This document shows, one piece after another, positions 1 to 7,850 of a DNA stretch of 64,000 nucleotides. Numbering within the stretch: position 1 is the first letter of the stretch; each line of letters opens with the position of its first letter. Under the pieces are notes generated by a model. That model searched no databases and had not been told where the DNA came from. It saw only the letters and a program-made list of their open reading frames with translations. Both the position numbers and the translations under genes were made by a program. Source of the stretch: Actinomadura oligospora ATCC 43269 (GTDB lineage Bacteria; Actinomycetota; Actinomycetes; Streptosporangiales; Streptosporangiaceae); assembly GCF_000518265.1 (NCBI RefSeq), contig NZ_JADG01000011.1:1-64000 (forward strand). Direction: 5' to 3'.

Positions 1-218
1 AACCCGAAGGAGGATCCGAAGATCCCAGCAAAACAATCCGAAGACTGTTTGCCTCAAAGAAATCCCCACCCCGAACCGTGAAGGTTCAGAGCACGGGGTG
101 ATCAGACACATTGGCCTGATCTATAAAGGCACTGGCTTTTAACACGCTGTTGAGTTCTCAAGAAACGGACACCCACGCGCTCCGTCCGCGTTTTCCGCGG
201 CTTTCGCTCCGTGGCGAC
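1..218 (-). ncRNA. rRNA operon leader (5' of a 16S gene outside the window)
   Basis: Read on the minus strand, this AT-richer stretch contains the actinomycete rrn leader signature TTGAGAACTCAACAGCGTG (complement of 143-161), followed by stem-forming segments, for example the hairpin GAACC/GGTTC near 73-87 inside a longer CCCCG/CGGGG pairing. In actinomycetes this signature lies just upstream of 16S rRNA and takes part in antitermination and processing. The mature 16S start is not in the window, so the operon must continue past position 1. The transcript start near 218 is estimated from the promoter, not seen directly. Confidence 0.8.
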
Positions 219-224
219 TCGCTT

Positions 225-252
225 ACTTTATCAGTTCCGTCCGGCTTGTCAA
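225..252 (-). promoter_or_regulatory. rRNA operon promoter
   Basis: On the minus strand TTGACA (complement of 247-252) and TAAAGT (complement of 225-230) are separated by 16 bases, and the rrn leader signature begins about 65 bases downstream. The -35 box matches the housekeeping consensus exactly and TAAAGT is a typical actinomycete rrn -10. Further rrn promoters may lie upstream in 253-400, but none is as clear. Confidence 0.8.
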
Positions 253-605
253 TTCCCGGCCGATTCTGATTCCGCAGTTCCCGCCCGCTTTCGCGGCCGT
301 TCCCTGCAGCACTTCTATTTCACCAGATCCGCACCGATTCGCAAAATCGAGCTTTTCCGGAGCCATCAGGACACGCGGACACGACGGATCGGATCCGCAT
401 GATCGTTGATGGTCGCGCACACCGGGCCGGCCACCGCTCAGCGGCGTCCTGCATCCCTCAAGGCGCGAGGAGGGACATTACCCGAGGGTCGGGGTGCCCG
501 CAACTTGGTCTTGGAGGGCCGGGCGGCGGGCGGGCGCCTGGTCAGGTGACCGGTTGCTCATTACGCTCGGAGGCGTCCGGACTGAACGAGATTCGGGTGG
601 CGGCG
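253..605. other. Intergenic region upstream of the rrn promoter
   Basis: No convincing gene is present. Open frames here lack family features and only extend the downstream monooxygenase frame. The part near 253-400 is the region upstream of the leftward rrn promoter, where upstream activating sequences or additional promoters would sit. The part near 480-605 should hold the promoter of the monooxygenase, but no strong -10/-35 pair is evident. Confidence 0.5.
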
Positions 606-2114
606 ATGGGTGCTCCGCACGACGTGGTGATCATTGGCAGCGGGTTCGGCGGGATCGGGATGGCGATCCGGCTGCGGCGGGCCGGCGTGGACGACCTGGT
701 GGTGCTGGAGAAGGCGGACGGGCTCGGCGGGACGTGGCGGGACAACACCTATCCGGGGGCGGCGTGCGACGTGCCGTCCCATCTGTACTCGTTCTCGTTC
801 GAGCGGAAGACGGACTGGAGCCGGAGGTTCCCGCCGCAGGAGGAGATCCTCGAGTACCTGTGGCACTGCGCGCGCAAGTACGAGGTGCTCCCCCGGATCC
901 GGTTCGGGACGGAGGTGACCGGGGCGGAGTGGGACGCGGCGGAATGCGTCTGGCGGGTGTCCACCTCGTCCGGGGTCGTCAGCGCGCGGGTGCTCGTCTC
1001 GGCGTGCGGGCAGTTGAACCGGGCCGCCCTGCCGGAGATCGAGGGGCGTGACTCGTTCGCGGGCGCGGCGTTCCATTCGTCGCGGTGGGATCACGGGGTG
1101 GACCTGCGGGGGAAGCGGGTCGCCGTGATCGGGACGGGGGCCAGTGCGATCCAGATCGTCCCGGAGCTGGCGAGGGTGGCGGGGCGGCTGCACGTGTTCC
1201 AGCGGTCGGCGCCGTATGTGATCGCCAAGCCGGACCGTCCCTATCGGGGATGGGAGAAGGCCGTCCTGCGGGCGGTGCCGGGGGCGTACTCGGCGAGCCG
1301 GGCGCGGATCTACACGCAGTTCGAGTCACGGGCGCTGGGGTTCGTGAAGTATCCGAGGCTGATGGGGCTGATGGCCTGGCGGTTCCGGAAGAGGCTGAGG
1401 GACGAGGTCCGGGACGCGGGGCTGATGGAGCGGCTGCTGCCGGATCATCCGATGGGGTGCAAGCGGATCCTGCTGTCGGACGACTACTACCCCGCGTTCG
1501 GTGAGCCGCATGTCGAGCTGGTGACGGAGGCCGTTTCGCGGATCACGGCGGACGGGGTGGTCACGGCGGACGGTCGCGCGCGGGAGCTGGACGCGATCGT
1601 GTACGCCACGGGGTTCGCCTCCACGGACTTCCTGGCGCCGATGAAGATCGTCGGACGGGACGGGCGGGAGCTGGGCGGGGCGTGGCGGGACGGCGGGGCG
1701 TCCGCGCATCTGGGGATCACGGTGAGCGGGTTCCCGAACCTGTTCCTGCTGTACGGGCCGTACACCAACCTGGGGCACAACTCGATCATCTACATGCTGG
1801 AGTCGCAGTTCCGGTACGTGGTCGGGTGCGTGGAGGCGATGCGGCGGGCGGGGCTGGACTGGATCGAGGTGCGTCCGGACGTCCAGGACGCGTTCGACCG
1901 GCGGATGCAGGAGCTGATGCGGGCCACCGTCTGGAACGCCGGGTGCCGGAGCTGGTACATGGCGGAGGACGGGCGGATCGCGAACAACTGGCCGGGGTTC
2001 ACCTTCGCCTACCGGAGTGCGACACGCCGTCCGGACCCGCGTGAGTTCCTGCGAGGGCGTGCCCGGGAGGGGCTGCGGGCGGGGCTCGCGGGACGGAACG
2101 GCCTAGGCTCCTGA
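606..2114 (+). CDS. Flavin-containing Baeyer-Villiger-type monooxygenase
   Basis: A predicted cytosolic FAD/NADPH oxygenase of about 502 residues that would insert oxygen into ketones or related substrates; the substrate cannot be read from sequence. The FAD Rossmann motif GSGFGG is at residues 11-16, a second dinucleotide motif GTGASA near 176, and the type I Baeyer-Villiger fingerprint FAGAAFHSSRWD near 151-162 fits FxGxxxHxxxW[P/D]. The YATGF motif is near 333. The frame is open back to 399, but homology begins at the ATG at 606. The start of an SDR lies 2 bases after the stop, so the two may act on the same substrate. Confidence 0.88.
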   Translation: MGAPHDVVIIGSGFGGIGMAIRLRRAGVDDLVVLEKADGLGGTWRDNTYPGAACDVPSHLYSFSFERKTDWSRRFPPQEEILEYLWHCARKYEVLPRIRFGTEVTGAEWDAAECVWRVSTSSGVVSARVLVSACGQLNRAALPEIEGRDSFAGAAFHSSRWDHGVDLRGKRVAVIGTGASAIQIVPELARVAGRLHVFQRSAPYVIAKPDRPYRGWEKAVLRAVPGAYSASRARIYTQFESRALGFVKYPRLMGLMAWRFRKRLRDEVRDAGLMERLLPDHPMGCKRILLSDDYYPAFGEPHVELVTEAVSRITADGVVTADGRARELDAIVYATGFASTDFLAPMKIVGRDGRELGGAWRDGGASAHLGITVSGFPNLFLLYGPYTNLGHNSIIYMLESQFRYVVGCVEAMRRAGLDWIEVRPDVQDAFDRRMQELMRATVWNAGCRSWYMAEDGRIANNWPGFTFAYRSATRRPDPREFLRGRAREGLRAGLAGRNGLGS

Positions 2115-2116
2115 CC

Positions 2117-2884
2117 ATGCCGACTGCTCTGATCACTGGTGCCACCGCGGGGCTGGGCGCGGCGTTCGCCCGCCGCCTGGCCTCCGACGGATTCGACCTG
2201 GTGCTGCTCGCCCGGGACGCGAAGCGGCTGGACGCGTGCGCGCGCGAGCTGCACGACAGGTACGGCGTGCGGGCGGAGGCGCTGCCCGCCGACCTGTCCA
2301 CGGACGAGGGCATCGGCAGAGCCGAGGAACGGCTGCGCGAGGGCGTGGACCTGCTCGTCAACAACGCCGGGTTCGGGAACCGGGGCGCGTTCCTGGACGT
2401 GCCGGTCGAGGACGAGCTGGTCATGCTGAGGGTGCACTGCGAGGCGGTGCTGCGGCTGACGCACGCGGCGCTGCCGCCGATGCTGGAGCGCGGGCGCGGC
2501 GGGGTGGTCAACGTGGCGTCGGTGGCGGCGTTCGCGACGCGGGGCACCTACGGCGCGTCCAAGGCGTGGGTGGTGTCGTTCTCGCAGGCCGCGGCGGCCG
2601 AGATCGCGGGGCGTCCGGGCGCGGGGAGGGTGCGGGTCATGGCGCTGTGCCCGGGGTTCGTGCACACCGAGTTCCACGAGCGCGCCGGGATGGACATGTC
2701 GGGGATTCCGGAGTTCATGTGGCTCGGCCAGGACCGGGTCGTCGACGAGGGGCTGCGGGATCTGCGGCGCGGGGTCGAGGTCAGCGTCCCGAGCCCGCAG
2801 TACAAGGCGATCGTGGGGCTGAGCCGGTTCGTCCCGGCGTCGCTCGTCGGACGGTTCTCGCGGTCCGGGCGCAGGTGGGACTGA
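2117..2884 (+). CDS. SDR family NAD(P)-dependent oxidoreductase
   Basis: A classical short-chain dehydrogenase of 255 residues. The cofactor motif TGATAGLG is at residues 7-14, NNAG near 82-85, a serine in VASVAA near 132 and the catalytic YGASK near 145-149. The length is normal for the family. The ATG follows the monooxygenase stop by two bases, and a -10-like TAGGCT ends seven bases before it, so it could be cotranscribed or expressed from its own leaderless promoter. A ketone/alcohol partner role with the monooxygenase is an inference from adjacency. Confidence 0.85.
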   Translation: MPTALITGATAGLGAAFARRLASDGFDLVLLARDAKRLDACARELHDRYGVRAEALPADLSTDEGIGRAEERLREGVDLLVNNAGFGNRGAFLDVPVEDELVMLRVHCEAVLRLTHAALPPMLERGRGGVVNVASVAAFATRGTYGASKAWVVSFSQAAAAEIAGRPGAGRVRVMALCPGFVHTEFHERAGMDMSGIPEFMWLGQDRVVDEGLRDLRRGVEVSVPSPQYKAIVGLSRFVPASLVGRFSRSGRRWD

Positions 2885-3068
2885 GCCCGTCTCAGTAGGG
2901 ATTCGCAGGCCGGGCGGGCGCGGGGCGGACGGTACGACGCTTGAGGGCGGTCGTCGGATGACACGAATGTCGCCGTGATTCGCGTGAGGGGATTGTCAGG
3001 GAACGGGCGGACACGGAATGGTGTCAACCCGGAACTCCCCGCCACATCGCCCCCGAAAGGTCCCGCCG

Positions 3069-4019
3069 ATGGGCCACGACCTCGGATACGCAGCGCTCGC
3101 CCTGCTCGCGACCAGCACGTACTACGTCGCCTTCGTGGTGTTCCGGACGGCGGCGGGGCGGATGCCGCCGCTGCGGGGCAGCCGTCCGTTCCACGTCGCC
3201 TGGACGATGCTGACCGATCCGGTGTGGTTCGGCGGCGGGCTGCTGCTGTTCGCGGGGCTGGCGGGCGAGGTGGTGGCGTTCGAGGAGCTTCCGCTGGCGG
3301 TGGCGCAGCCGGTGTTCGCGATCAGTCTCGTCCTGCTGGTGGTCTACGCGGTGTGGGTGCTCGGGGAGCGGCTGAGCGGGCGCGAGTGGGCGAGCGTGGC
3401 GTTGTTCGTGGTGGCGACGGCGCTGGTGGGGCTGTCCGCCGGGGAGGGGGCGTCGACGGCGTCGGCCGACCGGGGGTGGCGGCCCACCCTCGCCGATCCG
3501 TGGCCGATGGTCGCGGTGACCGTGCCGGCGCTGGTGGTCGCGGGGCTGGTGTGGCTGGTCGGGGACCGGCGGGCGGGCGGACGGCACGCGCGGCGGCTGG
3601 CCGGGGTCGCGTACGGGATCGGGGCGGGCGCGTGCGCCGGGCTGGCCGAGGCGGGCATCCGGGGCATGGCGCTGGTGTTCGAGGACTCGGGGCGCGACGT
3701 CATGGCCGTCCTGGACACGCCGTATCCGTACCTGACGCTCGTGCTCGCGGCGCTGGCGCTGGGGCAGTTGCAGGTGGCGTTGCAGCGGTGCCGGCTGGCG
3801 ATCATCGCGACGGTGCTGACCGTCATCGGCCGCGGCTATCTGGTGCTGGCGAGCATGGTGCTGTACCACGAGGGCTGGCCGTCCGACCCGGTGCCGTTCG
3901 CGCTGCGCACGGGCGGTTTCGTGGTCGCGCTGGCGGCGCTGCTGAACTTCCCGAGGCATGAGCGGCGGGACGGCAAGGGGCTGCGGGACGGACGGAACAC
4001 CGTGCGACAAGTCCTGTGA
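3069..4019 (+). CDS. EamA/DMT-like multi-pass membrane protein
   Basis: A predicted inner-membrane protein of 316 residues with about nine or ten hydrophobic helices and short charged loops, resembling the drug/metabolite transporter superfamily. The substrate is unknown. The ATG at 3069 was chosen because GAAAGG lies just upstream and the first transmembrane helix starts immediately after; an in-frame ATG at 3018 would add a hydrophilic Arg/Pro-rich extension. The final bases overlap a possible GTG start (4016) of the next gene, which suggests readthrough into it. Confidence 0.7.
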   Translation: MGHDLGYAALALLATSTYYVAFVVFRTAAGRMPPLRGSRPFHVAWTMLTDPVWFGGGLLLFAGLAGEVVAFEELPLAVAQPVFAISLVLLVVYAVWVLGERLSGREWASVALFVVATALVGLSAGEGASTASADRGWRPTLADPWPMVAVTVPALVVAGLVWLVGDRRAGGRHARRLAGVAYGIGAGACAGLAEAGIRGMALVFEDSGRDVMAVLDTPYPYLTLVLAALALGQLQVALQRCRLAIIATVLTVIGRGYLVLASMVLYHEGWPSDPVPFALRTGGFVVALAALLNFPRHERRDGKGLRDGRNTVRQVL

Positions 4020-4036
4020 TTTCCTACATTCACTGC

Positions 4037-4786
4037 ATGGCTCCTCTCTCCCCCCTGCGCCGTGCCGCCCTCACCGCCGCAGCCGCCGCGTCCCTCACCG
4101 CCCTGCTGCCCGTCGCGTCCGCCTCGGCGGTCGTGCACGGACGGGAGGTGTCCGCCGCGCGGTATCCGTGGCTGGGGTCCGTCGGCTCGCCGTTCTTCGT
4201 CCTGCGTCCCGCCGGGCAGTTCTGCGGCGGCGCGCTCACCGCGCCCGACAAGGTGCTGACCGCCGCCCACTGCGTCGCGTCCGTGCGGAGCCTGCCCGGC
4301 GTCCTGAGGGTCACGTTCGGGCTGAGCGACCTGCGGGACAAGGACGGGGAGGCGGTGGACGTGAAGAGCGTCTGGGTCGATCCGCGCTACAGGGAGACGA
4401 AGTTCAAGGGCGAGGACGTCGAGCACCACGACGTCGCCGTGCTGACGCTGAAGCGGCGCGTGAACCGTCCGACCGTCGCGACGGGACCTGCGGGCGACGC
4501 GCGCGCGGGCGAGGTCGTCGGGTGGGGGACGACGTCGGAGTCGGACTGGTTCAACACGCGGTTGCGCGCGGCCTCGGTTCCGCTGCGCGGGGACGCCGCT
4601 TGTGCGGCGGCCTACGGGTCGTCGTTCGACGCGTCCGACATGGTGTGCGCGGGATCTCCGGCGGGAGACACGTGTCAGTTCGACAGTGGTGGGCCGCTGC
4701 TGGTGAACGGTCGTGTCGTCGGGTTGACCTCGTGGGCGTACGGGTGCGCGCGTTCCGGGTACCCCGGGGTCTATTCGCGCGTCTAG
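4037..4786 (+). CDS. Secreted trypsin-like serine protease (S1), shortened C-terminus
   Basis: A Sec signal peptide (Arg-rich start, Ala/Leu core, Ala-x-Ala cleavage near residue 31) leads to a mature chain beginning VVHG, the usual S1 N-terminal type. Catalytic His is in TAAHC (about residue 78), Asp in DVAVL (about 132) and Ser in DSGGP (about 217). Cys residues pair as in S1 proteases. The chain stops at YSRV, where the family normally continues with a helix of about 10-15 residues ending in Trp-Ile/Val. A frame change near 4784 would restore an Arg/Val-rich tail (see findings). GTG 4016 is an alternative start. Confidence 0.85.
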   Translation: MAPLSPLRRAALTAAAAASLTALLPVASASAVVHGREVSAARYPWLGSVGSPFFVLRPAGQFCGGALTAPDKVLTAAHCVASVRSLPGVLRVTFGLSDLRDKDGEAVDVKSVWVDPRYRETKFKGEDVEHHDVAVLTLKRRVNRPTVATGPAGDARAGEVVGWGTTSESDWFNTRLRAASVPLRGDAACAAAYGSSFDASDMVCAGSPAGDTCQFDSGGPLLVNGRVVGLTSWAYGCARSGYPGVYSRV

Positions 4787-4859
4787 GGCGGTTCCGCCGC
4801 GTGACACGCCAGGTGGCGGTGACGTTGCCCGACCAGGTCTCGCTCGTCATGCTTGGCCA

Positions 4860-5765
4860 ATGCGCGTGTTGGTTACGGGGGCGGCGGGTTACGTCGGGTA
4901 CGCGGTAGGGCGTCGGCTGGTGGCGGCCGGACATCAGGTGGACGGGCTCGTGCGCGCGCCCGACAGGGTGTTGCCGGGAGGGGTGCGTCCCGTCGTCGGG
5001 GATCTGCTCGCGCCGCTCGTCCTGGACGAAACGTACGACGCGGTGTGCCATCTGGCCGCGCTCACGCGCGTGCGGGAGTCGTTCACGGAGCCGCTGCGGT
5101 TCTTCACCGCGAACGTCCAGGGCACGGTGCATCTCCTTGATGCGCTTAAGGGCTCGCCTACCGTCGTGTACGGGTCCACGGCGGCTGTGTACGGGACGCC
5201 TGAGAACCAGCCCATTCCGGAGTCGCAGTCGGCTTCGCCGTCCAGTCCTTACGGGACGTCCAAGCTGGCGGCTGAGGACGCGGTCCGGTACCACGCGGCC
5301 ACGGGACAGATCGGCGCGGTGGTGCTGAGGACGTTCAACGTGTCCGGCTCGGTGGACGGGCGGGGCGACCCCGACCCGACGCGGTTGATCCCGCGCGCGC
5401 TCGCCGTGGCCAAGGGGGACGCTCCGCACCTGGAGGTGAACGGCGACGGCGGGGCCGTCCGGGAGTATCTGCACGTGGACGACCTCGCGCGCGCGTACGA
5501 GCTCGCGCTGACCTCCGGGGTGCCCGGGACGCATCGCACGTACAACGTCGGTTCGGGGATCGGGGCGTCGGTCTCGGAGGTGATCGGCACGGTCGAGAAC
5601 GTGACCGGACGGGACGTTCCGGTCGTCCACCGGCCGCCGTCGCCGGAGCCTCCGCTGCTGCTGTGCGACGCGGCGGCGATCCGCCGTGATCTTGGCTGGG
5701 AGCCCGAGCGGTCCGGGCTCCCGGAGGTCGTGGGGAGCGCCTGGGAGGCGTTGAACGCACGCTGA
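4860..5765 (+). CDS. NAD-dependent epimerase/dehydratase (extended SDR)
   Basis: A 301-residue extended SDR similar to UDP-glucose 4-epimerases and related nucleotide-sugar enzymes. GAAGYVG (residues 7-13) binds NAD, and YGTSK near 131-135 supplies the catalytic Tyr and Lys. The C-terminal half carries the substrate-binding pattern NVGSG, with an RxDLGW-like end. It probably modifies an activated sugar in the cytosol; the exact sugar is not determined. The gene stands alone between the protease and a small protein. Confidence 0.82.
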   Translation: MRVLVTGAAGYVGYAVGRRLVAAGHQVDGLVRAPDRVLPGGVRPVVGDLLAPLVLDETYDAVCHLAALTRVRESFTEPLRFFTANVQGTVHLLDALKGSPTVVYGSTAAVYGTPENQPIPESQSASPSSPYGTSKLAAEDAVRYHAATGQIGAVVLRTFNVSGSVDGRGDPDPTRLIPRALAVAKGDAPHLEVNGDGGAVREYLHVDDLARAYELALTSGVPGTHRTYNVGSGIGASVSEVIGTVENVTGRDVPVVHRPPSPEPPLLLCDAAAIRRDLGWEPERSGLPEVVGSAWEALNAR

Positions 5766-5824
5766 GGTGGACGGGTGATTTCGCGGCTGCACATGGGCTG
5801 ACCTGGGAATATTCGAGCGCTCGC

Positions 5825-5843
5825 TTTGGTTAGCATAACTAAA
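5825..5843. promoter_or_regulatory. Candidate DtxR/IdeR-type iron box
   Basis: TTTGGTTAGCATAACTAAA matches the 19-bp DtxR/IdeR consensus TTAGGTTAGSCTAACCTAA at 15 positions, with the mismatches at positions 3, 11, 16 and 17. It ends 25 bases before the start of the 5869 gene and overlaps a plausible -10 (TAGCAT), where an iron-bound repressor would block transcription. The match is visible by eye only; binding is an inference. Confidence 0.45.
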
Positions 5844-5868
5844 GAGAGTGTGTCGGAGGAGTCTCCCC

Positions 5869-6354
5869 ATGACCGTTCAGTCATCGTCCGTGCCGTCCCC
5901 GATCGCCCCGCCCGTCCCCTCCCCCTCTCCGTCCGTTCCGTCCTCGCCCGTGCTGTCGCTGAGCCCCGGCGAGGAGATCGTCAGCGACCTTCGCCTGGAC
6001 GCGCTCGCGCCCGGTGAGTACCACCGGGACAGCATGATCGTCCGATACCGGGCCGAGGAGGACGCTGTCGTGTCCCTGAGCGTCGAGTGCGCGGACCCGG
6101 CCGGTGCGTCCCGGGACGTTCGCGTCCGCGTGTTCGAGCAGGCGGGCGGGCTGATGCCGTTCCCGGTGTTCAGCGGGTCGCTGCTCGACCTGGCCCGGCG
6201 GAACCGGGCGTTCGGCCGCTGGACGGGCCGCGGCGACGGCGACGACCACGAGGTCGCCTACGAGATCTCGACGTCCCTCGCACGGGACGCCGCGTCCGCG
6301 AGCAGCCCCGTCGACCTCACCCTCCGCTTCACCGCCACCCGCGCCGAAGTCTGA
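5869..6354 (+). CDS. Small protein of unknown function, Pro/Ser-rich N-terminus
   Basis: I do not recognise this 161-residue protein. Residues 5-30 are Pro/Ser/Val-rich and disordered-looking. The rest alternates short hydrophobic strands with acidic turns, as in a beta-sandwich, without cysteines or a signal peptide. GGAGGAG about 10 bases upstream fixes the ATG at 5869. The iron-box-like site immediately upstream suggests iron-responsive expression, which is the only functional hint. Confidence 0.7.
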   Translation: MTVQSSSVPSPIAPPVPSPSPSVPSSPVLSLSPGEEIVSDLRLDALAPGEYHRDSMIVRYRAEEDAVVSLSVECADPAGASRDVRVRVFEQAGGLMPFPVFSGSLLDLARRNRAFGRWTGRGDGDDHEVAYEISTSLARDAASASSPVDLTLRFTATRAEV

Positions 6355-6399
6355 CCCGGGCGGGGTCTGGGCCCTGCGTCCAGGGAACGGGTTCGTCTT

Positions 6400-6753
6400 T
6401 CAGAGCTGGGTGAGGCTCAGGGCGAACGCGGCGACCGCTACCGCGAAGTACGCGCCGGGGAACGCGATGTTGTGGAAGACGCGTGCGCGGACGTGCGCGC
6501 CGAGGGCGCAGGCGAAGAACAGGGTCAGGCCGAGTGCCGCCGCCGTGCCGAGCCGGGGGGCGCCGAGGAGCCCGATCAGGAGTCCGGCGGCGCCCGCGGC
6601 CTTGAGGACGGCGACGACCGGGAGGAGACGCGGCGGCATCCGCACCTCGGCGGCGTTGGCGAGGACGGACGGGGCGCGCGCGAAGTCGGCGACGACGATC
6701 CCGAGGTTGGCCGCGATCGCGATGACGGTTACGGCCGCGTAGACGGTGAACAT
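6400..6753 (-). CDS. DoxX-like membrane protein
   Basis: A 117-residue protein with four predicted transmembrane helices, matching the DoxX/DUF4870-like small membrane family in size and pattern, including an Arg/Lys-Pro-rich loop after helix one and GAPRLG before helix three. The start at 6753 follows GGGAGGG; the longer open frame to 6816 runs through the promoter region. It is divergent from a LysR regulator 87 bases away, with an inverted repeat between them, so the regulator probably controls it. Molecular role is unknown. Confidence 0.78.
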   Translation of the reverse strand: MFTVYAAVTVIAIAANLGIVVADFARAPSVLANAAEVRMPPRLLPVVAVLKAAGAAGLLIGLLGAPRLGTAAALGLTLFFACALGAHVRARVFHNIAFPGAYFAVAVAAFALSLTQL

Positions 6754-6764
6754 GGGCCCTCCCC

Positions 6765-6787
6765 TGGCGGAAACGTTCTGTCCGCCA
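6765..6787. promoter_or_regulatory. Inverted-repeat operator in the DoxX/LysR divergon
   Basis: TGGCGGA and TCCGCCA form a perfect 7-bp inverted repeat with a 9-base spacer, 12 bases upstream of the DoxX start and 54 upstream of the LysR start. Its position between divergent genes fits a LysR-type binding site that autoregulates and controls the neighbour. Confidence 0.5.
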
Positions 6788-6840
6788 GCCTTCTCGCGGG
6801 CCTTCGAACCGTCCAATGCCTGCGGCTATAACCTGCTGGA

Positions 6841-7731
6841 ATGGACTTCGACTCGCGGTTGCTGCGCCATTTCGCCACGGTCGCCGAGGAGGGCAACCTG
6901 ACGGCCGCGGCCGAGCTGATGATGGTGTCGCAGCCCGCGCTGACCAAGCGGATGAAGCGGCTGGAGGAGATCCTCGGCGTGCGGTTGTTCGTCCGGTCGC
7001 ACACGGGGATGGCGCTGAGCGACGCCGGGCGGGTGCTCGCCGGACGCGTCCCCGCGCTGCTCGCGGACTGGGACCGGGCGGTGCTCGCGACCCGGGCCGA
7101 GGGACGGCGGGCCGTCCACGTGCTGCGCGTGGGGCTCATGGCGTCCGGCGCGAACGAGGCCACGCAGCGGATCATCGCGGCGTTCACCGAGCGGCGGCCC
7201 GGCTGGCGCGTCGACGCGCACCAGGCTCCGTGGAGCGATCCGACGGCGGGCCTCGCGGGCGGCGAGGTGGACGTCGCGCTCGTCCGGCGGCCGTTCCCGG
7301 GCGAGGACGCGTGGCGTGTCCGCGACCTGTTCGCCGAGCCCCGGTGTGTCGCGATGGCGAGCACGCATCCCTTCGCGGACCGGGAGGTCATCGCGTTCGA
7401 CGAGCTGTGGGACGAGCCGTTCGTCGCGGCCCCCGCGGAGACCGGCGCGTGGCGGGACTTCTGGCTCGCGGCGGACGAACGCGACGGACGCGAGCCTCGG
7501 GTGGGCGCGGTCACGGTGCAGCCGGACGAGTGGCTGAACGCGATCGCCAGCGGGTACGGGATCGCGCTCGCGCCGGAGTCGGCCGCCCGGTTCTACGCGC
7601 GTCCGGGGGTCGTCTACCGGCAGGTCACAGGGGTGTCCCCCAGCCGGGTCGGGGTCGCCTGGCCCGCGGACGCCGAGGACGATCCGGTCGTGCGCGACTT
7701 CGTGCGGTGCTGCGTGGACATCGCCGGCTGA
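6841..7731 (+). CDS. LysR family transcriptional regulator
   Basis: A 296-residue LysR regulator. The N-terminal winged helix spans about residues 5-64 (FATVAEEGNLTAAA, SQPALTKRMKRLEE), followed by the effector-binding domain with the usual two-lobed pattern. TATAAC ends eight bases before the ATG and no Shine-Dalgarno is seen, so translation may be leaderless. Divergent from the DoxX-like gene, which is its likely target. The effector is unknown. Confidence 0.9.
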   Translation: MDFDSRLLRHFATVAEEGNLTAAAELMMVSQPALTKRMKRLEEILGVRLFVRSHTGMALSDAGRVLAGRVPALLADWDRAVLATRAEGRRAVHVLRVGLMASGANEATQRIIAAFTERRPGWRVDAHQAPWSDPTAGLAGGEVDVALVRRPFPGEDAWRVRDLFAEPRCVAMASTHPFADREVIAFDELWDEPFVAAPAETGAWRDFWLAADERDGREPRVGAVTVQPDEWLNAIASGYGIALAPESAARFYARPGVVYRQVTGVSPSRVGVAWPADAEDDPVVRDFVRCCVDIAG

Positions 7732-7850
7732 CCCGGCGTCCGGCGGCGGCGTTTCGTCCAGACGCCATGTGATGATCGCGAACGTGTCGCGCGGGCGTAA
7801 CCGGCGAGGACGACGCTGACCGGCGGTTCTCTATCCGGTGGGAGGGACGC

